Under the pieces are notes generated by a model, which was given only the letters and a program-made list of their open reading frames with translations, was not told the DNA's origin and did no database searches. A stretch of DNA of 64,000 bases, taken from Patiria miniata (lineage: Eukaryota; Echinodermata; Asteroidea; Valvatida; Asterinidae). Where the stretch lies: NCBI RefSeq assembly GCF_015706575.1, contig NW_024037051.1:1302001-1366000 (forward strand), given 5' to 3'. Below, piece by piece: positions 13,026 to 25,360 of this stretch; within the stretch, counting starts at the first letter, position 1; the number at the start of each line of letters is the position of its first letter. A program made the translations under genes and the position numbers.

Positions 13026-14554
13026 TTTTATTTTTTATTTTATTTTTTTTTTTTTTTCCGCTTTTCCCATAGGTTTTGTACACGTTTTTATTCTACAAGC
13101 CACTTTGGCAATTATTTTAAATCCGATCAACTTTAAACTCAGCATAGTTATTAAGCATCATCTGAAGATGTGTGCCGAAACTTTTCGTCATGCTGACGTC
13201 ATCACCTGATTTATTATAGAATTTTGAATATTTAATTTTTCCCATAGACTTTGTACACAGAATTTTTTTTAAAAATGTCAATTTTCAGAGGGCATTTTCG
13301 ACTCTTTGCCAGTAATTCATTTACACCAATCTTTGTCCAAGCAAAGACCCTTATTCAAACAACATTGTGTACTGATGACGTCATGATGACGTCATCCGGT
13401 GTTTATTTATAGGCAATTAAATTGTGACACTTTTAATATTTAAAAATGCATAAGAAATCAACCGTACGCGTCCGCAGCATTCTGTTGCCGGCAAGTGGTA
13501 GAGTAGGTTGAGGTCTTTATTTCATTCAGTGTGCGTGAAATCACGTGACCCTTGCTTCCGGTCGAAAAAGGCCAAAACCGGAAGTGGCTTATTATTTAAA
13601 AGTGGTAATAGATATGAACTTGCTTTTAACGGTGTTAGTCTCTTGGCTAAAAGTATTCTTCAAACCATCTACCGTTGACGTCATGCAATCTTCGAGCGCC
13701 CTCTAGCGACAGGTTGAAAATTTGCAAAAATGTATTTTGAATAGATGTCTGTGGCGAAGTTTGTCGGAATTGCCTAAATATTGGTGTATATGATGACCTT
13801 GACCCACTTAAGACGTGTGCGAAGTTTTAGGCGTATGACGTCATCAGACCGGAAGTTATAATGAAAAGACCCTTTTTCCTTAGAAAATTCCTGAAAAATC
13901 AACCATGGCAGTTTTTATATTAGTTTTTACTTTAATTGTCTATTGAAGGGTAGGTCTAAAACAGTTCAAAGCTTCAAGGCAATAAGCAAACTCGGACATG
14001 CCCTGCGCACGCTTAAAACTTCAGGTTGACAATACCTCTGCTTTAAAACATGCACAGGACGTCCACAATGTACATGTACATGTACATGCACGTACGTTGT
14101 TCATATCGTATGTCAGTCAGCCCGCGCGCAGCGCACGTGTTGCTGAGGTCAAATCCTGTCCACAGTGACCGTTTTAGCCGATTTTCGGCTAGCTTTGACA
14201 GATTTTATGTTCATGCATAGTCAGGCACGTATTATTGATAAAAACAAATCATAATGCGGAAAAGCCGCATCTTCTGTTGCAAACAGACATAGATCTCTAC
14301 TTATATGTCTATATCTCGTACAAACAGACCTGTTCCCAAAAATATATTTTTAATTTTATGTTTTCAGAACCCAACCAGCTTCTCTTCGGAAAATGTGTCC
14401 CGAACAAGACCATCACCGATTCATTTATAATTTCAATTTAAGAGTAAAATTTGTTTAGAACAAATCATTGAATCATTTTGTACTGTGCAATAGACAATCA
14501 AAAACATGTTGGGAACAGCTCTGTGGTTGTTCACTCACAACCACATAGTTCTAG
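13026..14554 (+). mobile_element. Helitron-like unit, type 1, with small internal insertion
   Basis: T-run start with no palindrome, then the common core. Between about 14320 and 14500 it carries sequence not found in the neighbouring short units. Ends with TTGGGAACAGCT, a hairpin with the same 8 bp stem but a TCACTC loop, and CTAG at 14551-14554. Confidence 0.55.
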
Positions 14555-15869
14555 TTTTTTTTTCTTTTTTTTTTTTTTTTTTTTTCTTTTTCCGCTTTCC
14601 CCATTGGTTTTGTACACGTTTTTATTCTACAAGCCACTTTGGCAATTATTTTAAATCCGATCAACTTTAAACTCAGCATAGTTATTAATCATCATCTGAG
14701 GATGTGTGCCGAAACTTTTCGTCATGCTGACGTCATCACGTGATTTATCATGGAATTTTGAATATTTAATTTTTCCCATAGACTTTGTACACAGAATTTT
14801 TTTTAAAAATGTCAATTTTCAGAGGGCATTTTCGACTCGTTGCCAGTAATTCATTTACACCAATCTTTGTCCAAGCAAAGACCCTGATTCAAACAACGTT
14901 GTGTAATGATGACGTCATGATGACGTCATCCGGTGTTTATTTATAGGCAATTGAATAGTAACACTTTTAATATTTAAAAATGCATAAGAAATCAACCGTA
15001 CGCGTCCGCAGCATTCTGTTGCCGCCAAGTGGTAGAGTAGGTTCAAGTCTTTATTTCATTCAGTGTGCGTGAAATCACGTGACCCTTGCTTCCGGTCGAA
15101 AAAGGCCAAAACCGGAAGTGGCTTATTATTTAAAAGTGGTAATAGATATGAACTTGCTTTCAACGGTGTTAGTCTCTTGGCTGATAGTATTCTTCAAATC
15201 ATTTACCGATGACGTCATGCAATCTTCGAGCGCCCTCTAGCGACAGGTTGAAAATTTTTAAAAATGTATTTCGAATAGATGTCTGTGGCGAAGTTTGTCG
15301 GAATCACCTAAATATTGGTGTGTATGATGACCTTGACCCACTTAAGACTTGTGCGAAGTTTAAGGTGTATGACGTCATCAGACCGGAAGTTATAATGAAA
15401 AGACTTTTTTTCCTTAGAAAATTCCTGAAAAATCAACCATGGCAGTTTTTATATTAGTTTTTACTTTAATTGTCGATTGAAGGGTAGGTCTAAAACATTT
15501 GAAAGCTCTGAGGCAATAAGCAAACTCGGACATGCCCTGCGCACGCTTAAAACTTCGGATTGACAATACCTCTGCTTTGAAATATGCACAGGACGTCCAC
15601 AATGTACAGTACATGTACATGTACATGCACGTACGTTGTACATATCGTATGTCAGTCAGCCTGCGCACAGCGCACGTGTCGCTTAGGTCAAATCCTGTCC
15701 ACAGTGACCGTTTTAGCCGATTTGCGGCTAACTTTGACAGATTTTATGTTCATGCATAGTCAGGGACGTATTATTGATAAAAACAAATCATAATGCGGTT
15801 TGTCTATGGGTCCAACAGATAATCAATATTGGGAACAGCTCTGTGGTTGTTCACAACCACAATTTCTAG
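14555..15869 (+). repeat. 1.3 kb tandem Helitron-like unit, copy 1 of 4
   Basis: First of four nearly identical head-to-tail units. Each runs from a T-run (TTTCTTTTTCCGC) to hairpin plus CTAG. Each contains five TGACGTCA octamers, two CACGTG hexamers and the same short open frames, which are chance products of the repeat. Length here is 1315 bp. Confidence 0.75.
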
Positions 15870-17168
15870 TTTTTTTTTTTTTTTCTTTTTCCGCTTTCCC
15901 CATAGGTTTTGTACACGTTTTTATTCTACAAGCCACTTTGGCAATTATTTTAAATCCGATCGACTTTAAACTCAGCATAGTTATTAATCATCATCTGAGG
16001 ATGTGTGCCGAAACTTTTCGTCATGCTGACGTCATCTAGGATTTATTATGGAATTTTGAATATTTAATTTTTCCCATAGACTTTGTACACAGAATTTTTT
16101 TTTAAAAATGTCAATTTTCAGAGGGCATTTTCGACTCGTTGCCAGTAATTCATTTACACCAATCTTTGTCCAAGCAAAGACCCTGATTCAAACAACGTTG
16201 TGTAATGATGACGTCATGATGACGTCATCCGGTGTTTATTTATAGGCAATTGAATAGTAACACTTTTAATATTTAAAAATGCATAAGAAATCAACCGTAC
16301 GCGTCCGCAGCATTCTGTTGCCGCCAAGTGGTAGAGTAGGTTCAAGTCTTTATTTCATTCAGTGTGCGTGAAATCACGTGACCCTTGCTTCCGGTCGAAA
16401 AAGGCCAAAACCGGAAGTGGCTTATTATTTAAAAGTGGTAATAGATATGAACTTGCTTTCAACGGTGTTAGTCTCTTGGCTGATAGTATTCTTCAAATCT
16501 TTTACCGATGACGTCATGCCATCTTCGAGCGCCCTCTAGCGACAGGTTGAAAATTTTTAAAAATGTATTTCGAATAGATGTCTGTGGCGAAGTTTGTCGG
16601 AATCACCTAAATATTGGTGTGTATGATGACCTTGACCCACTTAAGACTTGTGCGAAGTTTAAGGTGTATGACGTCATCAGACCGGAAGTTATAATGAAAA
16701 GACTTTTTTTCCTTAGAAAATTCCTGAAAAATCAACCATGGCAGTTTTTATATTAGTTTTTACTTTAATTGTCGATTGAAGGGTAGGTCTAAAACATTTG
16801 AAAGCTCTGAGGCAATAAGCAAACTCGGACATGCCCTGCGCACGCTTAAAACTTCGGATTGACAATACCTCTGCTTTGAAATATGCACAGGACGTCCACA
16901 ATGTACAGTACATGTACATGTACATGCACGTACGTTGTACATATCGTATGTCAGTCAGCCTGCGCACAGCGCACGTGTCGCTTAGGTCAAATCCTGTCCA
17001 CAGTGACCGTTTTAGCCGATTTCCGGCTAACTTTGACAGATTTTATGTTCATGCATAGTCAGGGACGTATTATTGATAAAAACAAATCATAATGCGGTTT
17101 GTCTATGGGTCCAACAGATAATCAATATTGGGAACAGCTCTGTGGTTGTTCACAACCACAATTTCTAG
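15870..17168 (+). repeat. 1.3 kb tandem Helitron-like unit, copy 2 of 4
   Basis: 1299 bp unit differing from copies 1 and 3 by scattered single changes and a small change near 16035. CTAG end at 17165-17168. Confidence 0.75.
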
Positions 17169-18468
17169 TTTTTTTTTTTTTTTTCTTTTTCCGCTTTCCC
17201 CATAGGTTTTGTACACGTTTTTATTCTACAAGCCACTTTGGCAATTATTTTAAATCCGATCAACTTTAAACTCAGCATAGTTATTAATCATCATCTGAGG
17301 ATGTGTGCCGAAACTTTTCGTCATGCTGACGTCATCACGTGATTTATTATGGAATTTTGAATATTTAATTTTTCCCATAGACTTTGTACACAGAATTTTT
17401 TTAAAAAATGTCAATTTTCAGAGGGCATTTTCGACTCGTTGCCAGTAATTCATTTACACCAATCTTTGTCCAAGCAAAGACCCTGATTCAAACAACGTTG
17501 TGTAATGATGACGTCATGATGACGTCATCCGGTGTTTATTTATAGGCAATTGAATAGTAACACTTTTAATATTTAAAAATGCATAAGAAATCAACCGTAC
17601 GCGTCCGCAGCATTCTGTTGCCGCCAAGTGGTAGAGTAGGTTCAAGTCTTTATTTCATTCAGTGTGCGTGAAATCACGTGACCCTTGCTTCCGGTCGAAA
17701 AAGGCCAAAACCGGAAGTGGCTTATTATTTAAAAGTGGTAATAGATATGAACTTGCTTTCAACGGTGTTAGTCTCTTGGCTGATAGTATTCTTCAAATCA
17801 TTTACCGATGACGTCATGCAATCTTCGAGCGCCCTCTAGCGACAGGTTGAAAATTTTTAAAAATGTATTTCGAATAGATGTCTGTGGCGAAGTTTGTCGG
17901 AATCACCTAAATATTGGTGTGTATGATGACCTTGACCCACTTAAGACTTGTGCGAAGTTTAAGGTGTATGACGTCATCAGACCGGAAGTTATAATGAAAA
18001 GACTTTTTTTCCTTAGAAAATTCCTGAAAAATCAACCATGGCAGTTTTTATATTAGTTTTTACTTTAATTGTCGATTGAAGGGTAGGTCTAAAACATTTG
18101 AAAGCTCTGAGGCAATAAGCAAACTCGGACATGCCCTGCGCACGCTTAAAACTTCGGATTGACAATACCTCTGCTTTGAAATATGCACAGGACGTCCACA
18201 ATGTACAGTACATGTACATGTACATGCACGTACGTTGTACATATCGTATGTCAGTCAGCCTGCGCACAGCGCACGTGTCGCTTAGGTCAAATCCTGTCCA
18301 CAGTGACCGTTTTAGCCGATTTCCGGCTAACTTTGACAGATTTTATGTTCATGCATAGTCAGGGACGTATTATTGATAAAAACAAATCATAATGCGGTTT
18401 GTCTATGGGTCCAACAGATAATCAATATTGGGAACAGCTCTGTGGTTGTTCACAACCACAATTTCTAG
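17169..18468 (+). repeat. 1.3 kb tandem Helitron-like unit, copy 3 of 4
   Basis: 1300 bp unit nearly identical to copy 2. CTAG end at 18465-18468. The close identity suggests recent amplification or homogenisation. Confidence 0.75.
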
Positions 18469-19768
18469 TTTTTTTTTTTTTTTTCTTTTTCCGCTTTCCC
18501 CATAGGTTTTGTACACGTTTTTATTCTACAAGCCACTTTTGCAATTATTTTAAATCCGATCAACTTTAAACTCAGCATAGTTATTAATCATCATCTGAGG
18601 ATGTGTGCCGAAACTTTTCGTCATGCTGACGTCATCACGTGATTTATTATGGAATTTTGAATATGTAATTTTTCCCATAGACTTTGTACACAGAATTTTT
18701 TTTAAAAATGTCAATTTTCAGAGGGCATTTTCGACTCGTTGCCAGTAATTCATTTACACCAATCTTTGTCCAAGCAAAGACCCTGATTCAAACAACGTTG
18801 TGTAATGATGACGTCATGATGACGTCATCCGGTGTTTATTTATAGGCAATTGAATAGTAACACTTTTAATATTTAAAAATGCATAAGAAATCAACCGTAC
18901 GCGTCCGCAGCATTCTGTTGCCGGCAAGTGGTAGAGTAGGTTCAAGTCTTTATTTCATTCAGTGTGCGTGAAATCACGTGACCCTTGCTTCCGGTCGAAA
19001 AAGGCCAAAACCGGAAGTGGCTTATTATTTAAAAGTGGTAATAGATATGAACTTGCTTTCAACGGTGTTAGTCTCTTGGCTGATAGTATTCTTCAAATCA
19101 TTTACCGATGACGTCATGCAATCTTCGAGCGCCCTCTAGCGACAGGTTGAAAATTTTAAAAAATGTATTTCGAATAGATGTCTGTGGCGAAGTTTGTCGG
19201 AATCACCTAAATATTGGTGTGTATGATGACCTTGACCCACTTAAGACTTGTGCGAAGTTTAAGGTGTATGACGTCATCAGACCGGAAGTTATAATGAAAA
19301 GACCCTTTTTCCTCAGAAAATTCCTGAAAAATCAACCATGGCAGTTTTTATATTAGTTTTTACTTTAATTGTCGATTGAAGGGTAGGTCTAAAACATTTG
19401 AAAGCTCTGAGGCAATAAGCAAACTCGGACATGCCCTGCGCACGCTTAAAACTTCGGATTGACAATACCTCTGCTTTGAAATATGCACAGGACGTCCACA
19501 ATGTACAGTACATGTACATGTACATGCACGTACGTTGTACATATCGTATGTCAGTCAGCCTGCGCACAGCGCACGTGTCGCTTAGGTCAAATCCTGTCCA
19601 CAGTGACCGTTTTAGCCGATTTCCGGCTAACTTTGACAGATTTTATGTTCATGCATAGTCAGGGACGTATTATTGATAAAAACAAATCATAATGCGGTTT
19701 GTCTATGGGTCCAACAGATAATCAATATTGGGAACAGCTCTGTGGTTGTTCACAACCACAATTTCTAG
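18469..19768 (+). repeat. 1.3 kb tandem Helitron-like unit, copy 4 of 4 (array end)
   Basis: 1300 bp unit ending in hairpin plus CTAG at 19765-19768. The sequence after it (TTATTATTGATACGG) is unrelated to the units, so this is the right border of the whole array. Confidence 0.75.
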
Positions 19769-20870
19769 TTATTATTGATACGGACGATTATACTGATGCG
19801 TCAACATTTGTGAAGGTACATAATTAGCGCCATATCCTATATCCCCTATATACTTTAATTAAGATTAGTTTAACATCCAAGAAAAGTTGCGACTTTTCAT
19901 TTTGCTATATATTTATGACGGCCTAATGTCGACGCTCAATGTTTTTTATTGTTTTTTTTCAGCCACTCTGTAAAAATAAAAAGAATGGCATGGATCAGCA
20001 AAAGTACAAAAACTGTGGTCCATGGACCGGACCTGCTGCCCCAGTTGAATGTTCGTCTATAAGACATAATATCATAGCTAAATACGTTACAACCACATCT
20101 GACATAATAGTTCTGTACTAAGAGCTAGTTAGGCCTTAGAAATATCCCCTTTAATGTTACGTCCTATACGATTGTGTGATGCGTCTTTGAATTGGAAAAC
20201 AGATTTTTAAAATGAAAGAGCCTTGTGTTGGTAAATTAATTGTAAGAAGTGTGGCGATTAGACGTTACTTAAAAAGATATGCGGTGACCAATGTGTTATT
20301 CGGGTGCTGTTGCAATTGTAAGAGGTATACGATGGTGGTGACATTCTGATAGGGTGTCACTAAAGAACGCAGGATGACGTTTGCAAGGACGTCAACATTA
20401 ATGTGTTATATTTTTATGCAAAATCGGTGCATGATCTCAAACTCATTTTAAAAGATGTACAAAGATGTTGAATCATTTTCTATTCACTATGAAGTAATGC
20501 ATATGAAGTTTCTTTTGGAAACGGCTTTTTGTTTAATTGTTTTTTAATTAATCATAAAACCCGTGAATGTGGGTACATTGAGGTTATGTTTTGAGTTCTA
20601 AAAAGGTGGTATTATGATATAAAGATTATTTGTGTGGATGGTAAACAAGTATTTGGGTTTGGAATTGAGAAATACAATCCGTATTGAAGGAATAAAATGA
20701 CTCGGCGGTGCCCGCGGCGCGGCTTCGGCGGAAGTGTCATCGCGTTATAGGCCCGGCTAGACGCGCGCAAAGTATAGGCTTTGGGAAAGTTGACTTTCTT
20801 GTCGCGAAAGAAAGGGCGCCCTCTTTTTGAGGTAGAAGGTGCATTGACCTCTAGCTGTTAAAATGACGCG
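19769..20870. other. Unassigned sequence between array and foldback element
   Basis: About 1.1 kb with no open frame of note. A GC-rich stretch occurs near 20700-20770 in otherwise AT-rich DNA. I recognise no gene or repeat family. It forms the left flank of the foldback element at 20878. Confidence 0.4.
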
Positions 20871-20877
20871 TTGGATG
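20871..20877. repeat. Target site duplication, left copy (TTGGATG)
   Basis: TTGGATG directly precedes the inverted end CACCAGAGTGAACCTGG. The identical heptamer follows the right end at 38302-38308. An 8 bp reading (GTTGGATG) is equally possible, because the base before is G and the right end also finishes in G. Confidence 0.85.
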
Positions 20878-21090
20878 CACCAGAGTGAACCTGGCCGCGT
20901 ATTCGGCCAGATACCACAGCCGCGTATTCAGCCGTGTATTCAGCCGCGTATTCATAAAGTACGGAGGCCAATAAACAACATTATTGATGTGATAAATTTT
21001 TATATATTTAATGCGGATTTCATCGAGGAGTGTACCGAAAATGAAGGACGTCAGTATTATGTTTGATGGTCAGTTATTGAGGACTAGAGG
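20878..21090 (+). repeat. Foldback element, left terminal inverted repeat
   Basis: Starts CACCAGAGTGAACC, then several copies of a GCGTATTCAGCCG-like motif, then an AT-rich stretch leading into the first unit of array A. The inverted partner at 38089-38301 matches almost base for base. Confidence 0.85.
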
Positions 21091-24000
21091 CCTCCTACAA
21101 ATTATTGTGGTTTCAGATCTAGGGCAACTATGAATCACGTGATACTCGTCCTGAGAAAAAATCGTACTAAAATAGCATTTTGCGGTTGAACAACATAAAA
21201 CTTAAACTTCGAGACAAAGTGTACCAAACAGTGTAGAAGAAAAAGTCAAATCGCCGATGACATCTTAAAGAGTGGTGTCCCGCCTACACTCTATTTTGGT
21301 TTCAGGTGTGTGGGGTGTATCTGTCACGTGACAATGGCATAACAAAATGGGCTCTCACCGCCAAATTTACTTTATTTTATATATTTTATGCGGATTTCAG
21401 GAAAAAGTGTGCCGAAAATGCAACATGTCCGAATTATGTTTGATGGTCAGTTATTGAGGACTAGAGGCCTCCTACAAATTATTGTGGTTTCAGATCTAGG
21501 GCAACTATGAATCACGTGATACTCGTCCTGAGAAAAAATCGTACTAAAATAGCATTTTGCGGTTGAACAACATAAAACTTAAACTTCGAGACAAAGTGTA
21601 CCAAACAGTGTAGAAGAAAAAGTCAAATCGCCGATGACATCTTAAAGAGTGGTGTCCCGCCTACACTCTATTTTGGTTTCAGGTGTGTGGGGTGTATCTG
21701 TCACGTGACAATGGCATAACAAAATGGGCTCTCACCGCCAAATTTACTTTATTTTATATATTTTATGCGGATTTCAGGAAAAAGTGTGCCGAAAATGCAA
21801 CATGTCCGAATTATGTTTGATGGTCAGTTATTGAGAACTAGAGGCTTCCTATAAATTATTTTGGTTTCAGATCTAGGGCAGCTATGAATCACGTGATACT
21901 CATGAGAAAAGTCGTACTAAAATGGCATTTTGCGGTAACGTTGTACATTTAACTTTATAAGTTAAACTTCGAGACAAAGTGTACCAAACAGTGTAGAAGA
22001 AAAAGTCAAATCGCCGATGACATCTTAAAGAGTGGTGTCCCGCCTACACTCTATTTTGGTTTCAGGTGTGTGGGGTGTATCTGTCACGTGACAATGGCAT
22101 AACAAAATGGGCTCTCACCGCCAAATTTACTTTATTTTATATATTTTATGTGGATTTCAGGAAAAAGTGTACCGAAAATGCAACATGTCCGAATTATGTT
22201 TGATGGTCAGTTATTGAGAACTAGATAGAGGCTTCCTATAAATTATTTTGGTTTCAGATCTAGGGCAGCTACGAATCACGTGATACTCGTCCTGAGAAAA
22301 GTCGTACTAAAATAGCATTTTGCGGTAACGTTGTACATTTAACTTATTAAGTTAAACTTCGAGACAAAGTGTACCAAACAGTGTAGAAGAAAAAGTCAAA
22401 TCGCCGATGACATCTTAAAGAGTGGTGTCCCGCCTACACTCTATTTTGGTTTCAGGTGTGTGGGGTGTATCTGTCACGTGACAATGGCATAACAAAATGG
22501 GCTCTCACCGCCAAATTTACTTTATTTTATATATTTTATGTGGATTTCAGGAAAAAGTGTACCGAAAATGCAACATGTCCGAATTATGTTTGATGGTCAG
22601 TTATTGAGAACTAGATAGAGGCTTCCTATAAATTATTTTGGTTTCAGATCTAGGGCAGCTACGAATCACGTGATACTCGTCCTGAGAAAAGTCGTACTAA
22701 AATAGCATTTTGCGGTAACGTTGTACATTTAACTTATTAAGTTAAACTTCGAGACAAAGTGTACCAAACAGTGTAGAAGAAAAAGTCAAATCGCCGATGA
22801 CATCTTAAAGAGTGGTGTCCCGCCTACACTCTATTTTGGTTTCAGGTGTGTGGGGTGTATCTGTCACGTGACAATGGCATAACAAAATGGGCTCTCACCG
22901 CCAAATTTACTTTATTTTATATATTTAATGCGGATTTCAGGAAAAAGTGTACCGAAAATGCAACATGTCCGAATTATGTTTGATGGTCAGTTATTGAGAA
23001 CTAGATAGAGGCTTCCTATAAATTATTTTGGTTTCAGATCTAGGGCAGCTACGAATCACGTGATACTCGTCCTGAGAAAAGTCGTACTAAAATAGCATTT
23101 TGCGGTAACGTTGTACATTTAACTTATTAAGTTAAACTTCGAGACAAAGTGTACCAAACAGTGTAGAAGAAAAAGTCAAATCGCCGATGACATCTTAAAG
23201 AGTGGTGTCCCGCCTACACTCTATTTTGGTTTCAGGTGTGTGGGGTGTATCTGTCACGGACAATGGCATAACAAAATGGGTTTTCACCGCCAAATTTACT
23301 TTTTTTTTAAAATTTAATGCGGATTTCAGGAAAAAGTGTACCGAAAATGCAACATGTCCGAATTATGTTTGATGGTCAGTTATTGAGGACTAGAAGCTTC
23401 CTATGAATTATTTTGGTTTCAGATCTAGGGCAGCTATGAATCACGTGATACTCGTCCTGGGAAAAATCGTACTAAAATAGCATTTTGCGGTTGTACAACA
23501 TTAAACTTAAGTTAAACTTCGAGACAAAGTGTACCGAACAGTGTAGGAGATAAAGTCAAATCGCCGATGACATCTTATAGAGTGGTAGCCCGCCTACACT
23601 CTATTTTGGTTTCAGGTGTGTGGGGTGTATCTGTCACGTGACAATGGCATAACAAAATGGGCTCTCACCGCCAAATTTACTTTATTTTATATATTTTATG
23701 CGGATTTCAGGAAAAAGTGTACCGAAAATGCAACATGTCCGAATTATGTTTGATGGTCAGTTATTGAGGACTAGAGGCTTCCTATAAATTGTTTTGGTTT
23801 CAGATCTAGGGCAGCTATGAATCACGTGATACTCTTCCTGAGAAAAATCGTACTAAAATAGCATTTTGCGGTTGAATTATGAACAACATTAAACTTAAAC
23901 TTCGAGACAAAGTGTACCAAACAGTGTAGAAGAAAAAGTCAAATCGCCGATGACATCTTAAAGAGTGGTGTCCCGCCTACGCTCTATTTTGGTTTCAGGT

Positions 24001-25020
24001 GTGTGGGGTGTATCTGTCACGTGACAATGGCATATCAAAATGGGCTCTCACCGCCAAATTTACTTTTTATTTTATATATTTAATGCGGATTTCAGGAAAA
24101 AGTGTACCGAAAATGCAACATGTCCGAATTATGTTTGATGGTCAGTTATTGAGAACTAGAGGCTTCCTATAAATTATTTTGGTTTCAGATCTAGGGCAGC
24201 TATGAATCACGTGATACACGTCCTGAGAAAAATCGTACTAAAATAGCATTTTGCGGTAGTACATTAAACTTTAAGTTAAACTTCGAGACAAAGTGTACCG
24301 AACAGTGTAGGAGAAAAAGTCAAATCGCCGATAACATCTTATAGAGTGGTAGCCTGCATACACTTTATTTTGGTTTCAGGTGTGTGGGGTGTATCTGTCA
24401 CGTGACAATGGCATACCAAAATGCGCCTTTACCGCCAAATTAACTTTATTTTATAAATTTAATGCGGATTTCAGGAAAAAGTGTACCGAAAATGCCACAT
24501 GTCCAGATTATGTTTGATGGTCAGTTATTGAGGACTAGAGGCATCCTATAAATTATTTTGGTTTCGGATCTAGGGCAGCTATGAGTCACGTGATGCTCGT
24601 CCTGAGAAAATTCGTACTAAAAAAAGCAGTTTGCGGTTAAATAACATAAACTTTAAGACAAAGTGTACCAAACAGTGTCGGGGAAAAAGTCCACCTACAC
24701 TCTATTTTGGTTTCAGGTGTGTGGGTCGTATCTGTCACGTGACAATGGCATAACAAAATGGGCTTTCACCGCCAAATTGACATTTATTTTATATTTAGTG
24801 CGAATTTCAGGAAAAAGTGTACCGAAAATGCAACATGTCCGGATTATGTTTGATGGTCAGTTATTGAGGAATAGAGGCTTCCTATAAATTATTTTGGTTT
24901 CAGATCTAGGGCAGCTATGAGTCACGTGATACTCGTCCTGGGAAAATTCGTACTAAAAAATAGCAGTTTGCGGTTAAATATTATTATGCCCAACTTTGAG
25001 ACAAAGTGTACCAAATAGTA
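21000..25020 (+). repeat. Satellite array A, about 385 bp units
   Basis: About ten tandem copies, marked by GAGACAAAGTGTACC recurring every 371-390 bp (near 21210, 21587, 21970, 22360, 22750, 23140, 23520, 23902, 24284 and 24655). Copies between about 21.2 and 23.3 kb are nearly identical; those toward 25 kb are more diverged. Each unit has two related halves, each with TTTTGGTTTCAG, a CACGTG palindrome and ACAAAGTGTACC or AAAAGTGTACC, so the unit looks like a dimer of an older monomer of about 190 bp. Non-coding. Confidence 0.85.
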
Positions 25021-25096
25021 CCTGGCTCAAGGTTACCGCGGATTCGGCCGGATTTTAGCCGCGTATTCAACCGCGTATTCAGCCGCGCATTCACCA
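25021..25096 (+). repeat. Internal GCGTATTC-repeat block
   Basis: Several copies of CCGCGTATTCAGCCG-like sequence, the same motif as in the terminal repeats of the foldback element. It marks the junction between array A and the inner inverted segment. This suggests the array was once an element with its own ends, or that the motif was captured twice. Confidence 0.6.
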
Positions 25097-25360
25097 AAAG
25101 TAAAAAAATCTATAATACATGCTGCAAAAGGTGATCTGTTTTCCAGATAGATAATTTATTTTATTCAACGAATTTTTCAAAATAAACGACAAATATCAAT
25201 ATTTTTCTACGCTGTATCACAGTTCACAATATAAGCAACCATGTCGTCAACGAGTTTTGAAAATTTGATGCAATAATTACTTAGAAATTAACTGCTTAAT
25301 GGGAATCATCACATTTAACGTAATTTTCAAACGCTTTTAGAGATGTTGAAAAGTAAATGC
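25097..25360 (+). repeat. Inner inverted segment, left copy
   Basis: About 260 bp containing GGTGATCTGTTTTCCAGATA and CTCGTTGACGACATG-like blocks. It is matched in inverse orientation at 27664-27935. It flanks array B on the outside. Confidence 0.75.

Noticed and set aside
15209-19692. Sets of 60-84 residue open frames repeated every 1.3 kb on both strands
   Set aside because: They are identical by repetition of the unit and overlap on opposite strands. They show no domain and are absent or broken in the diverged units, so they are not genes.
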